Below, piece after piece: positions 9,981-21,925 of a stretch of DNA of 64,000 nucleotides. Both the position numbers and the translations under genes were made by a program. Position 1 is the first letter of the stretch. Every line of letters starts with the position of its first letter. The notes below the pieces were generated by a model that saw only the letters and a program-made list of their open reading frames with translations, was not told the DNA's origin and ran no database searches. The stretch comes from Chrysaora quinquecirrha (Eukaryota > Cnidaria > Scyphozoa > Semaeostomeae > Pelagiidae): NCBI GenBank assembly GCA_014526335.1, contig JACTAT010000009.1:2056446-2120445 (forward strand), read 5' to 3'.

Positions 9981-11952
9981 TTATGACACAGAACACCAGT
10001 GTATAAGAATTTGAATCCATCTTTAATACATTTGTCCCATTTCTCCTCCAGATCCGTAGTTAGGTCATGTTAAGCTGGACTAGCGAGCAAAGAGAGCGAA
10101 ATTTGGGGTCTGGGGTTAGCCACCAGAAAAATTTTTGGGACCACGCCCTCTAGAATGCCGGGAAACGCCCTTTAGTGTGCCAGGAAACGCCCTATTTTGG
10201 ATAAAATGAAAGAATATCCTCGTTTTGGCAGAGATGAAACAGTCAATGAGGAGGAAAGAACTTAATAAGAGCGTAATTATAAACTCAAGAACCCAGGGTA
10301 AAACTCAAGACACAACATTGAGAGCTCTGAAAATTTTAGAAAATTTTGGTTAAAACTGGTCCCGTGTATTGCTTAACTTGTTATTATTTGTCTTCTTGTT
10401 GTTTGTCTTGGAATGTCTTCTTGTTGTTTGTCTTGGAATTTTACCTGGTTAGAGTAAAATTCGTTTCAGACCGAATCTTGCTCCCACTGTATGCACCGAC
10501 AACGCTTCCTAGTGGTAGCCTAGTTGCCAGGGGCGCACATTAGTGGGATGTGGGTGTGACACCCCCCCAATATTTTGTCAGTCGGTCCAGAAATTTTACC
10601 TTATTGGCAACGTCAGTCTAAAAATTTGATTAGCAGTTAGTCCAAAACTTGGACAAATTTGAAAAGTTTGGACCAGGAAAGTTCTCAGAAATCTTTCTTT
10701 AAAGTTATGAGTGAAGAACTGATATATCTAACGATAACAATCGATCCAGGACAGTTAAAATTGAATTCGGTCCCATGAGAATTTGAAAATAGTCAGTACG
10801 GGACCAACACAGCGTTTTAGACGAAAACGATGAACATAAATCACTATGGGAATGCGTAGAGCACTTTGAGACGCTTGCTTTTTTAAATTGTTGCTCGCCT
10901 AATTACGTATACTGTCTTTCCTTTCGGGAAAAGTCATTGGCAATTGGACATCTATAGAGGCCCAGACGGTTCCCAAAATCTTAGTCTTTCCCATCTACGT
11001 TTACGCCCCCAAAAAATTATCTAGATGTCCGCCCCTGCTAGTTGCTCAAGAAAAGACGCACATTCTTGCATTTTGGTAATAATTCTTATTGAGTTAACTT
11101 GGAGATCGCAAATGTAGACAACACGAACAAGTTCAGTGCAATGCCAACTGGCTGCATGAACTCACAACACGATACAGGATTAGTAGCTAACATTTCATTC
11201 CTGGCCTTTTTTATCAGTTAAAAGAACAACTTTTGTATGATCTCAAAGATTGCAAACGTCTTGTCATCAATAAAGCGCACACCGAACAGGGTACATCTGC
11301 AGGGCTCATTCAAGTGACTTAAAATCAAGATGCGTACATTATTTGCAGGGCTCACCGGGTGCTGGCCTTAGATATTCCAACATCATGGGAAATATAAAGG
11401 AATCATCATTGAAGCATAAACTGTACCCATCACTGCAAACAGTGTCAGTCAAAACGTCACTCACTTTTTCACATTTCAAGCCTACTGCATCGATGTTAAG
11501 TCGTGGAACCATAAAGCAAAATCGCGCAACGAAAATGTAAAATCGCGCAAAAAAAATTGTAAAATCAACTAACCAAACGCAACCAAAATGTATCGTCGTG
11601 GAACAGAAATGTAAAGTCATGAAGTAAACAGAAAAATATCACAAATTACTGTCGAAAAGTCATATCTTTGGCCGGTTCGGTGCGCCAAAACAATTATACT
11701 GGCTGAATTTCACAATTCAATACATTAATCTTCTCTTCATTTCGACTTACTTTCTTGTATTGATGTCTGGTAACTCTTAAGTTTTTTCTTCTGCTATGGC
11801 TCTTAGCTGTTCCTTTCAAGGTTCGTAAAATACCGAATACCGCGCTGTGAAATTTCAATACCGCAATACCGCCAGGTTTTTCCTTCAATACCGAAATACC
11901 GCGCATATTTTACCCCGATACCGCAATACCGCAAACCCCGAAGTACCCCTCT
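9854..11952. repeat. composite repeat with AGAGGGGTACTT ends
   Basis: AGAGGGGTACTT at 9854 and its reverse complement at 11941-11952 form 12-bp terminal inverted repeats. Next to each end are short arrays of ATACCGCA-type units (9876-9950 and 11828-11935). No target-site duplication is evident. A hAT MITE is nested at 10528-11037. At 11515-11620 a run of related AAAATCGCGCAA-like words occurs. Insertion of this block truncates the oxygenase-like ORF. Confidence 0.6.
10528..11037. mobile_element. hAT-type MITE (copy D)
   Basis: Ends are CAGGGGCG and CGCCCCTG, with an exact 8-bp duplication ctagttgc at 10520-10527 and 11038-11045. The interior is non-coding. Inside the left end it has runs of C (gtgacaccccccc) like other hAT MITEs here. 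It lies inside the composite repeat 9854-11952 and is therefore younger than it. Confidence 0.92.
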
Positions 11953-12406
11953 GAAACAAAATCGTTGCATGAAAAAAGTAACTGCCATATATTGCAGAAA
12001 AGGACAAAAGCAAACGATGTTAATATTTATAACTTAAATGTATGTTGTTGCATTTTGTATTTGATGTAATATAACTATGACTTGTAACTTTGAAACAGAA
12101 TTTAAATTAAATAAGGAAGAAATGAAATTGAGTTGTGAGCAAGGGCCTTTGGCTCCACTGCCTTGACTGAGTGCATTCAGAAATTCAACATAATTAAATA
12201 CTGGGGTTGAGTCCCTGTGAATCCCCTGAAGGGCATTTCACTGTCACTCCAAGATTCCTGTTGAAAAAAATGGATTCTTACAATATTTGTACAAATCAAT
12301 GGGGATTCCAGCTGAGGGTGTGCGAAATTCCAAAGAGTGTATTGCCCCGCGAATCCCCTTTCCAGCCCTGCATTTTCGGATACTTTGCTGCGCCTTCTGG
12401 TCAACA
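11953..12406. other. short non-coding stretch
   Basis: The first about 120 bases stay open in one frame and may be the displaced C-terminal codons of the oxygenase-like gene, ending at a TAA near 12069. The rest shows no gene. Confidence 0.3.
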
Positions 12407-12592
12407 TTTTAGATGTAGAACGTCTTTGCTTTTGTTTGTGTCTGTTGTCAATCAAGAAGAAGAGAATACATCACATTCCAGAGTACAGGGAAAAGACAGA
12501 TTTTGAAGTATATGTCCTTGCATGATATCGAAAATTCCGTGACAATATAAAGAAGGTCAAATCAAACGATAGTTCAATTGAGCGATAAAGAA

Positions 12593-12718
12593 ATGGATAA
12601 GGATAACAAGGATGCTGACGCTGCGAAAAGAGTCGCCTCGATTTTGAGGTCTGCTCTCGGAGGCGTTGAACAAATTGTCGGTGGGACAACAGTCCAGGGA
12701 GTAACAAGTTCTGCAAAG
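12593..12718 (+). CDS. first exon (42 codons) of a duplicated gene, HECT-family candidate
   Basis: ATG at 12593 and a phase-0 end at a splice donor (AAG|GTAGC, GT at 12719-12720). The peptide is short and charged (begins MDKDNKDADAAKRV), then Gly/Val rich; no domain is assigned. The same exon is present in the right arm at 26256-26381 with the same start, length and donor, and mostly the same residues. Downstream on the same strand, beyond the 8.5-kb insertion, is the coding fragment 23421-23890, possibly the next exon. That link is inferred from position and from the kind of protein encoded. Confidence 0.5.
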
Positions 12719-12868
12719 GTAGCATATCTCTGTATGATTTGAACTTTAAAAGAGGAAAATTACAACGCAGTTGCTTTCCTTGGATTCTCCGTTTAACGGA
12801 ACATGAAGCTGGTATCGACTTCATCGGGCTTCATACCAGCTTCATACCAGGACATGAAGCTGGTATGA

Positions 12869-13249
12869 AGAGGGGGTGTTTGGGTTTTACGGTTACACGG
12901 TTTTGCCAATACTTTTGCTCGGATTTTCGGTTTTCAAATCTCGTCGGTGAACGGTTTCACGGTCTTTCTGGATAATTTTTCCGGTTTTTGATTAATATTT
13001 TGCATTTTGGTACTAATTGCCGACTTAGTGAACCTGCAGGTTAGCCCACAATGAAAACTAAATTTTTTATTGAAGGAAAACGTTCCAGAAACGTAAAGTG
13101 AACAGTAAAAGTTGACTAACCTACAGCTTTCATAGATTCTCTGCGCAATTTTTGTGAAAATGGGTACTTGAATCGTGCCATTCGGATTTGTTCAAAAGCA
13201 AATTTTGAGCGGATTTACGGTTTCCAGCCCCTTCAAACACCCCCTTTAC
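12869..13249. repeat. MITE-like repeat with GGGGGTGTTTG ends
   Basis: Starts GGGGGTGTTTGGG and ends with CAAACACCCCC; both ends are followed inward by TTTACGGTTT-like words. A hairpin of CTTCATACCAGCTTC and its inverse lies just outside the left end (12803-12866). No clean target duplication. The same block is in the right arm (about 25705-26105), so it was present before the duplication. Confidence 0.6.
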
Positions 13250-13599
13250 GAAGTACATAGGTGTGTGGTTATCAAAGATGTGTTCTTTGATAGAATGAAT
13301 TGATCTGATATGTGATCTAGTGAAAAATAACAAGAGGAAGACAATAAATTTACGTCGAGAACAAGGCCATATTAAGCAAATTATTAAGGACTAGCCCTTG
13401 CCCGTCTAAGACCACCGCCTCGTAAGACCTCCGCCCCAAGAACCTCTGTCTCAAAGACTTCTGCCTCAGGGACCTCCGCCTCAAGTACGTCCGCATCAAG
13501 GATCTCCACCTCAATGACCTCTGCCGCTCCACTTAGCTCCTAGTTTCTAATTTTTAGCATTTTTCCTTGGTCCTAGTCCAGAGTCCTTTTTCCTAGTGC

Positions 13600-14660
13600 C
13601 AATCCCAGTTCTGTTCCTCTGTTTTAGTGCAAGGTCCTTAGTCCACAATGATGTTCCTAAGTTAAGTTACAAATTAGTCAGTGTACAGCAGTTGTCTTTC
13701 TCTATAGTCTTTTCATTAGTCCTGACATAATTAATGGTCGTCAGTTCCATACCTTGGTCCTGTCCCTCAGTCTTATTATTGTTCATATATTCAATCTCAC
13801 TCCCTGGTCCTGTTCCTTAGTCTTGTAACTGTTCATGTTTGTTAGTCCGGAAATTATTCATAGTCTTCAGTCCCTTTCCTTTATCCTGTTCCTAGTCCTG
13901 AAATCATTCAGGGTCTTCACTCCAGTTCCTTAGTCTAATTTGTAAACTTTGTTATTTTTTAAATTCCTTAGTCCTGAAATTATTCATGGTCTTCAGTCCC
14001 ATTCCTTAGTCCTGTCCTCAGTCCTGAAATTACTCATGGTCTTCAGTCCTATTCCTTAGTCCTCTTCCTCAATCCTGACGTTACTCATGGTCTTCAGTCC
14101 CATTCCTTAGTCCTGTTCCTCAGTCCAGAAATTACTCATGGTCTTCAGTCCTGTTCCTCATTCATGTTTCTCAGTCCTGAAATTATTCATGGCCTTCAGT
14201 CCCATTCCTTAGTCCTGTTCCTCAGTCCTGAATTTGCTCATGATCTTTGGTCCCATTGTTAAGGGCTGTTTCTCAGTCCTTAAATTACTCATGGTCTTCA
14301 GTCCCATTCCTTAGTCGTGTTCCCCAGTCCTGAAATTACTCATGATCTGCAGTCCCATTCCTTAGTCCTGTTCCCCAGTCCTGAAATTACTCATGGTCTT
14401 CAGTCCCATTCCTTAGTTCTGTTTCTCAGTCCTGAAATTACTCATGGTATTCAGTCCTGTTCCTAATTCCTATTTCTCAGTCCTGAAATGGTCTTCAATT
14501 TCATTCCTTGGTCCTGTTCCTCAGTTTTGTTATTGTTCATGTTCCTTAGTCGTGAAATTATTCGTGGTCTTCAATCCCTTACTATGCTCCTGTTCCCCAG
14601 TCATTTATTGTTCATTCTCTGCAGTTCTGTTCCTCGTCGTTTTCCTTAGAAAAGTTCGTT
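13600..14660 (+). repeat. 50-bp minisatellite in unit 1
   Basis: About 20 degenerate copies of a unit built from TTAGTCCTGTTCCTCAG, TCCTGAAATTACTCATGG and TCTTCAGTCCCATTCC. Open frames across it are repeat artefacts. Confidence 0.9.
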
Positions 14661-15261
14661 AGTCTGGTTTTTATGTTGCGAAGAAAATTTTACCTTTCTA
14701 GCTGTCCTTGTTTCCCTCCCGTTGAAAGGATCCCCCAAAGATCATGATAGAAAACGCAGCAAAATAATGTATTGAACTTATTCTCCGACTGATCGCGGAG
14801 AACTCGGGTTTACTGTAGGATCCTGCTTGTTGGTCTTGTTGTAGTTTATCTTGCTCAGTCCTGTATAGTCAGGTACTGCTATCAAGGCAGCTTGAAATTC
14901 GCGATTGCATTGGAAAGGGTTTTGTTGGCTTTCAAATACAATCTTCAAAACCCTTTTGAAAGGGTTTTTGTTTGTTTTCATTGAATGAAATACACTTGTG
15001 AATAAGCTTTTGAAATGTGGTAATGGCATTTTGCTTCCATTGAAAGGGTTAAAAGCATTTGCACAATGCGATTCAAACCGGTTGACTGAATCTTCATGTA
15101 AACATGAACTTGGTTTGAGGAACTTTGATTAAAAAATATCAATACCAAACGAAGTTTGAAATAATTCCGAAGCAAGATTTAGTGATCAAGACGTCTCCTT
15201 GTGCTCCAAAAAGCATTTCCACCACGAAAACAACTGGAAGAAAAAATGCTGATGGAAAACG

Positions 15262-15347
15262 ATTCTCCCCTGAGTGGAATCGAACTCCTGCCTCCGATAA
15301 CCTGCATCATGAAACAGGAGTCCTTATCAACAGAGCTATTTTTACGG
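15262..15347 (-). repeat. tRNA-like (SINE-head) module, unit 1
   Basis: On the minus strand there is an A-box-like TAGCTCTGTTG and a B-box-like GAGTTCGATTCC about 50 bases apart, as in a tRNA gene. The acceptor arms do not pair well, so it is a tRNA-derived Pol III promoter relic rather than a functional tRNA. Homologous to 17796-17877. Confidence 0.6.
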
Positions 15348-15749
15348 GTTTCAGATTTCGATAATTCCTTTAGGAAAACAATCGGTTGATTGTTCAAACA
15401 GGCACCAATGACGCACATCAAAGACTGTTAACCCCAATTACCCCAGAAACACCAGCAGTTGGGAAAACAACGAATGGCGATGACACGCCTACCCCATGGT
15501 CGGCCGGGCAAGGCGCAGGTCGGAAAAGCGAACCTGGCGCAACTTCGGAGGAATGAAGGTTACAAAATCGGTTTCCATGGAAATTACCATTTTAATATAG
15601 AGACTAGCCCTTGCCCGTCTCTGACCACCGCCTCGTACAACCTCCGCCTCAAGGACCTCTGCCTGAAGGACCTCTGCCTTAAGAACATCCACCTCAACGA
15701 ACTCTGCTTCTCCACTTAGCTCCTAGTTTCTAATCTTGAGTATTTTTCC

Positions 15750-17170
15750 TTGGTCCTAGTCCAGGGTCCCTTTTCCTAGTGCCGATCCAGTTCTGTTCCT
15801 CTGTTTTTTTCCTAGGTCCTTAGTCCACAATGATGTTCGTAAGTTAGTGTACAGTAGTTGTTCTTGTCTATCATCTGTTCCTTAAATAGTCCTGGAAATA
15901 ATTTATGGTCTCCATCCCATTCCATGGCCATGTTCGTTAGTCTTGTTATTGTTCAGATCTGCAATCCCATTCATTGGCCCTGTTCCTCAGTTCTGAAATT
16001 ACCCATAGTCTTCATCCCGTTCCTTATTCCTCGTCTTCAATCCTGAAATCACCGATGGTTTTCAGTCTTGTTCCTTAGTCCTCTTCCTCAGTCCTAAAAC
16101 TATTCATGGTCTTCAGTCCGGTACCTTTATCCTGTCCCTAGTCCTGAAATTATTCAAGGTCTTCACTCCAGTTCCTTAGTCCAGTTCGTAAACATTGTTA
16201 TTTTTTACAATCCTTAGTCCTGAAATTATTCATGGCCTTCAGTCCGGTTCCTTTATCTTGTTCCTTAGTCCTGAAATTACTCACGGTCTTCAGTCCCATT
16301 CTTTAGTCCTCTTCCTCAATCCTGACATTACACGTGGTCTTCAGTCCCATTACTTAGTCCTGTTCCTCAGTCCGGAAATTACTCAAGGTCTTCAGTCCTG
16401 TTCCTTATTCCTGTTTCTCAGTCCTGAAATTATTCATGGTCTTCAGTCCCATTTCTTAGTCCTCTTCCTCAGTCCTGAAATTACTCATGATCTTTGGTCC
16501 CATTGTAAAGGCCTGTTCCTCAGTCCTTAAATTACTCATGGTCTTCAGTCGTATTCCTTAGTCCTGTTCCCCCAGTCCGGAAATTACTCATGGTCTTCAG
16601 TCCCATTCCTTAGTCCTGTTCCCCAGTCCTGAAATTACTCATGGTCTTCAGTACATTCCTTAGTTCTGTTCTTCAGTCCTGAAATTACTCATGGTCTTCA
16701 GTCCTGTTCCTGTTTCCTGTTTCTCAGTCCTGAAATAACCCATGGTCTTCAGTCCCATTCCTTAGTCCTGTTCCTCAGTCCTGAAATTTCCCATGGTCTT
16801 CAGTCCCATTTATTAGTCCTGTTCCTCAGTCCGGAAATTGCCCATGGTCTTCGGTCCCATTCTTAAGACCTACTCCTCAGTCCATAAATTACTCATAGTC
16901 TTCAGTCCTATTCTTTAGTCCTGTTCCCCAGTCCTGAAATTACTCATGGTCTTCAGTCCCATTCCTTGGTCCTGTTCCCCAGTCCTGAAATTACTCATGG
17001 TCTTCAGTCCCATTCCTTAGTTCTGTTCCTCAGTCCTGAAATTACTCATGGTCTTCAGTCCTGTTCCTAATTCCTGTTTCTCAGTCCTGAAAATACGCAT
17101 GGTCTTCAGTCCCATTCCTTAGTCCTGTTCCTCAGTCCTGACATTACCCTCTTCCTTAGTTCTGTTTCTC
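15750..17170 (+). repeat. 50-bp minisatellite in unit 2
   Basis: Same family as 13600-14660 (TTAGTCCTG, CTGAAATTACTCATGGTC words), about 27 degenerate copies. It is the largest tandem array of the window. Confidence 0.9.
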
Positions 17171-17795
17171 GGCGTGTTTCTAAGCCTGTTGGCTAGTCCA
17201 TTTTTTTCGTTCTGTGGAAAGTTTTAACTTTCTTGGCGTCCTTGTTTCCTTCCCTCTGAAACGATCCTTGTGAAAAGGCGTAGCAATAAAAAAGATTGAA
17301 CGCATTCTCCGTCTTATCATGGAGATTCGGTCCTGTGTCAGGAACTCGGGTTTACTGCAAGATACTGTTTGTCTTTTGGTAGTTTAGTAGTCCTGTTTGT
17401 CTTTTAGTAGTTTGATAGTCCTGTTTCATACTGCATAGTCAGATACTGCTATCCAGCCAGCTTATACTTCAGGATCGCATTTGGTTTTGTTGGCTTTCAA
17501 ATGCATTTAAAAGGGTTTTTGTTTGTTTTCTTTGAATGAAATGCACTTCTGAATAAGCTTTTCAAATCTGGTAATGGGATTTTGTTTCCATTGAAAGGGT
17601 TGAAAGCATTTGCACAACCGGATTCAAGCCGGTTGACTTAATATTCACGTAAACATGGATTTTGTTTGATTGAATAATATTAATACCAAACGAATTTTAA
17701 AATTATTCCGAAGCAAGTTTTAGTGATCGAGATGTCTCCCGGTCCTCCGGAAAGCATTTTCAACAGGAAAATCACAGAAATAAAAAAATCTAATC

Positions 17796-17877
17796 CTCTC
17801 GTGAGGGGAATCGATCTCCTGCCTCTGATAACCTGCATCACGAAACAGGAGCCCTTACCAACAGAGCTATTTTCACG
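17796..17877 (-). repeat. tRNA-like module, unit 2
   Basis: Minus-strand copy of the module at 15262-15347: TAGCTCTGTTGGTAAGG (A box) and GAGATCGATTCCCC (weakened B box). Poor acceptor pairing. Confidence 0.55.
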
Positions 17878-18139
17878 GATTTCAGATTTCGATAATCCCT
17901 TTTGGAAAACAATCGGTTGATTGTTCTTACAGGCACCAATGACGCACTTCAAAGAAGGGTTAACCCCAATTACCCCAAAAGCGAGAGAAGTTTGCAAAAA
18001 ACGAAAGGGCGATGACACGCCTACCCCACGGTCGGCCGAGCGGCGCCCGTGTAAGGCCACCGCCTCATGAGGACCACCACCTCCAATGAACTCCGCCAAT
18101 AACAACTTCAACCTAAAAGGTACTGTGCATTGAGGTGGC

Positions 18140-18420
18140 AATATTTGCTGTCAATCTAAATCTTGATCTTAATCTTAATGTTAGTCTTGTCTTGATCTTA
18201 GTCTTCAACTTGAATGGAATCTTAATCTTAACTTCTACCTGAATTGGAATCTTAACCATAATCTAAATGTTAATCTTAATTAGAGTCTGAGTCTTAATTC
18301 TAATCTTAATCTTACTCTTAATCTTAATCTTAATGTAAATCTTAATGTTAGTCTTAGTGAATGTTGAACTCCATCTTAATATTAGTCTTAGTCTGTATTA
18401 GTCTTGGCCTAAGTATCAGT
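18140..18420 (+). repeat. AATCTT-type short tandem array, unit 3
   Basis: Degenerate hexamer array (CTTAAT, CTTAGT, TGTTAG variants). A second, longer array of the same kind is at 20015-20530 in unit 4. Confidence 0.85.
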
Positions 18421-18599
18421 CTTTCATTTTTGAACTGAAATTTAAAGTTATTCCTAATTTGGAAACTGAAGCTCAATTTCAAATCAGCTTAATCTGACCC
18501 TTTATGTTAATGTAGATGCAAATCTGAAATAACATTGAAACTTCTATTAATGTTAGTTTTGTTGCTTATCACCACATGCAATAATGTGAACCTAAAACT

Positions 18600-19018
18600 T
18601 TATCATCATCTTAATTCATCTTCATACTCTAAGATACCAAATAAATGTCCCCCCATTTATTAATTTTGAGTTTTTTCCCCCACCACTGGACCTTATTAGG
18701 ACCCCCCATTTATTAATTTTCAAAGAAACAATAATATCTATCTAAAACTTTATCATCATCTTAATTCATCTTCATACTCTTAGATGCCAAATAAATGTCC
18801 CCCGTTTATTAATTTTGAGTTTTTCCCCCACCATCGGACCTTATTAGGACCTCCCATTTATTAATTTTGAAAGAAAAAATTTCACTTCTGAAAGGATTAA
18901 ACTACGTTTATTAATTTCCCCACCCCGGACCTTAAAAGAACCCCCTGTTTATTAAATTTTCTAAAAAAGTTTCCACACACCCCGTTTATTTGGACTTCCC
19001 GTTTATTTGGTACCTAAG
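18600..19018. repeat. MITE-like block with ACTCTTAG ends, partly duplicated
   Basis: ACTCTAAGATACC at 18637 and ACTCTTAGATGCC at 18777 start two near-identical segments rich in CCCATTTATTAATTTT, which close with GGTACCTAAGAGT at about 19004-19016. The left segment is a direct duplication of about 135 bases. A degenerate homologue is in unit 4 (about 20740-20985), and an element with the same termini is at 56605-56955. Confidence 0.6.
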
Positions 19019-19103
19019 AGTATTGGCCTTAATGTCAATATTAGTAAAAGTGAAATTAATCTTTAAGTTAAAATAAATTTTAAAAGCAAAAACACCAAAA
19101 ATT

Positions 19104-19180
19104 TGCCCTTGAGGGGATTTGAACTCCAGCCTTTCTAGGTTGCAGGCGAGCATTTATCCAGTCGGCTACACAGCGGTATT
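19104..19180 (-). repeat. tRNA-like module, unit 3 (first)
   Basis: Minus-strand A box TAGCCGACTGG and B-box-like GAGTTCAAATCCCC, with a CTGCAAC loop that would carry anticodon GCA. The acceptor 5' strand does not match the 3' strand, so it is not a sound tRNA. Homologous to 21310-21383. Confidence 0.55.
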
Positions 19181-19549
19181 GCTGAACGGACGATAATCTC
19201 CTAGTGGTCCTAATATTCATGGAAGGGAACAACAAAACACGATAAAAAATTAGGTGTAACGATCTTAAAAATTACACCAAAAGCAAATTTTAGTTACCAG
19301 ACGTCTCCTTGGCATTTTGAAAACATTTCCAACACGAAAATAAGATAAATAAAAAAATCGAAAGGAAAAGATTTCCCCCTGAGGGGAGTCGAACTCCCAA
19401 CAACAAAACACGTTAAAAAAAAATTAGGTGTAACGATCTTAAAAATTAAACCAAAAGCAAATTTTAGTTACCAGACGTCTCCTTGGCATTTTGAAAACAT
19501 TTCCAACACGAAAATGACATAAATAAAAAAATCAAAAGGAAAAGATTTC

Positions 19550-19627
19550 CCCCTGAGGGGAGTCGAACTCCTGACTCTGCATCGCAGCTTAGGAGACACG
19601 CCACCTTACCGACCGTGCTATTGTGCC
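19550..19627 (-). repeat. tRNA-like module, unit 3 (second)
   Basis: Minus-strand A box TAGCACGGTCGG and an excellent B box GAGTTCGACTCCCC, with extra bases between anticodon arm and T arm. A partial copy of its 3' end is at 19377-19398. A full homologue is at 21581-21659. Confidence 0.6.
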
Positions 19628-20014
19628 TATTCGTGATTCAGTGATAATCCTCCTACAGAAAACAATCGGGCGATGGTTAAAACAGGCACCAATGACGCAC
19701 ATCAAAGAAGGGTTCGCCCCAGTTACCCCAGAGACTACAGCAGAGAGGGAAAAACGAAGGGACGATGGCTCGCCTACCCCACGGCCGGCAGATAGTGGAA
19801 AAAGTCCGATCGATGCAGCTTTGACGGCCCGGGAGGATGAGCTGCCACAAAATCGGTTGCTAGGCACTTACCATTTTAGTATATACAGACTAGCCCTTGC
19901 CCGTGTAAGACCACCGCCTCATGAGGAACACCGCCTCATGAGGACCACCGCCTCCGATGAACTCCGCCAATAACAACTTCCACATAAAAGGCACTATGCA
20001 TGAAGGTGGCTATA

Positions 20015-20530
20015 TTTGCTGTTAATCTAAATCTTAATCTTAATGTTAATGTTAGTCTAGTCTTAATCTTCTTCTTCAACTTCAATGGAATCTTAATCTT
20101 AACTTCTACCTGAATTGGAATCTTAACCTTAATGTTAATCTAAATGTTCATCTTAATTAGAATCTGAATCTTAATTTTAATCTTAATCTTAATCTGAATT
20201 TAAATCTTAATCTTAGTGTTAGCAAATCTTGAAATCAATCTTAATATTAGTCTTAGTCTGTGTTAGTCTTGGTCTAAGTATGAGTCTTCAGTCTAGTCTT
20301 AATCTTAGTCTTCAACTTAAATGGAATGTTAATCTTAACTTCTACCTGAATTGGAATCTTAACCTTAATCTTAATCTAAATATTAATCTTAATTAGAATG
20401 TGAATCTTAATTTTAATCTTAATCCAACACTTAATCTTAATCTTAATGTAAATCTTAATCTTAGTCTTAGTAAATCTTGAAATCAATCTAAATATTAGTC
20501 TTAGTCTGTGTTGGTCTTGGCCTAAGTATC
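20015..20530 (+). repeat. AATCTT-type short tandem array, unit 4
   Basis: Degenerate hexamer array like 18140-18420, itself internally duplicated (TCTACCTGAATTGGAATC occurs near 20107 and 20342). Confidence 0.85.
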
Positions 20531-21309
20531 AGTCTTTCATTTTTGAACTGAAATTTAAAGTTATTCCTAATTTGCAAACTGAAGCTCATTTTAAAATCAG
20601 GTTAATCTGAACCTTTATGTTAATGTTGATGTAAATCTGAAATGACCTTGAAACTTACAATTAATGTTAATGTTGCTGTTTATCGCCACATGCAATAACG
20701 TCAAATTCAAACTTTATCATCATCTTAATTCATCTTCATACTATTAGATGCCGAATAAATATCCCCCATTTACTAACTTTGAGTTTTTCCCCCACCCCCC
20801 GGACCTTATTCGGACCCCAATTTATTAATTTGTGGAAAAAAGATTTCACTTGGGAAAGGGTTAAACAAAGTTTATTAATCTTTCCCCAGCCCGGGACCTT
20901 ATTACGACCCCCTGCTTATTGAATTTTCGAACCGCCCTCCGTTTATTTGGACGCCCAGTTTATTTTGTACCAAAGATTATTGGCCTTAATGTTGATATTA
21001 GTAAAAGTGAAATTAATCATTAATTTAAAATAAATTCTAATATTATTCTAAATTCTTCAGCTGCAATAAAACTTTGAATTAAAATCAAAGATGAAATTAG
21101 ATAGAATTGAAATAAAAACGAAATGGAAATGAAAGTTAGTGTCAAGAGATATTAATGGAAAATAAATAAATAATTGAAAAGAAATGAGAAAAAATAGATC
21201 TAAAGATTTGCGTCATTCCAAAAACCTTCTAGTTTTGTCGAAGTGAATTTTAGACATTGAAAAGAATTGTAAACTATTAAAATCACAAAAACAAAAAAAC
21301 CATTAGTTT

Positions 21310-21383
21310 GCCCTTGAGGGGAGTTGAACACCAGCCATCCCGGGTAGCAGGCGAGCATTTAACCACTCGGCTACACTGCCGTA
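21310..21383 (-). repeat. tRNA-like module, unit 4 (first)
   Basis: Minus-strand TAGCCGAGTGG is a consensus A box; GTGTTCAACTCCCC stands at the B box. A CTGCTAC loop would read anticodon GCT. No proper acceptor stem, no variable arm. Confidence 0.6.
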
Positions 21384-21580
21384 CTGCTAAGCCGAGGATA
21401 ATCTCCTAGTGGTCCTAATATTCATGGAAGAAGAAAACAAAACACGTTAAAAAAATTATGTCTGACGAACTTGAAAATTAAACCAAATGCACAATTTAGT
21501 TACCAGACGTCTCCTCGACCTTTTGAAAACATTTACAACACGAAAATTACAGAAAGAAAAAAATTCAAAAGGAAAAGATT

Positions 21581-21659
21581 ACCTCTTGAGGGGAGTCGAA
21601 CTCCCAACTCCGCATCGTAGCTCACGAGACACGCCGCCTTGACGACCGTGCTACCGTGC
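21581..21659 (-). repeat. tRNA-like module, unit 4 (second)
   Basis: Minus-strand homologue of 19550-19627, with A box TAGCACGGTCG and B box GAGTTCGACTCCCC, followed 57 bases higher by the shared GACGCACTTCAAAGAAGG block. Confidence 0.6.
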
Positions 21660-21925
21660 CTTGTTGCCATTCAGTGATAATCCTCCTACAGAAAACAATC
21701 GGGCGATGGTTAAAACAGGCACCAATGACGCACTTCAAAGAAGGGTTAGCCCCAGTTACCCTAGAAGTGAGAGCAGTTGACAAAAAACGAAAGGGTGATG
21801 ACACGCCTACCCCACGCTCGGCAGAGCAGCGAAAAAGAAGGAAAGTCGTGCCACTGGCCACTTCGGCGCAACTGCTAAGACAAAATCGGTTGCCATGACC
21901 ACTCCTATTTTAGTATAAGAGAGAA

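Larger units (their letters stand above)
12407..13388 (+). repeat. inverted duplication, left arm, outer part
   Basis: Matches 25556-26569 in reverse complement with only scattered differences. The identity begins at about 12407 (tttagatgtagaacg) and is interrupted at 13388 by the composite array, then resumes at 21926. It includes exon 1 of a gene (12593-12718) and a GGGGGTGTTTG-ended repeat. Confidence 0.9.
13389..21925. repeat. four tandem composite units (about 1.8-2.4 kb each)
   Basis: Units start at about 13389, 15601, 18041 and 19881. Each opens with GCCCTTGCCCGT or a variant and a GACC-ACCGCCTC run, continues into a minisatellite, then one or more tRNA-like modules on the minus strand. 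Each then has a conserved block (CAGGCACCAATGACGCAC at 15401, 17930, 19685, 21717; then GATGACACGCCTACCCC or similar) and an AT-rich end with ATTTTAGTATA or a variant. Units 1 and 2 carry a 50-bp TTAGTCCTG minisatellite; units 3 and 4 carry an AATCTT array. The right arm of the inverted duplication has uninterrupted sequence at this point, so the block was inserted or expanded in the left arm after duplication. Confidence 0.8.

Noticed and set aside
9854..11952. Complete DNA transposon
   Set aside because: Short inverted ends exist, but no matching target duplication could be found, so only a composite repeat is called.
19550..21659. Functional tRNA genes
   Set aside because: A and B boxes are present, but acceptor and anticodon stems do not pair properly, and the modules recur within repeat units.
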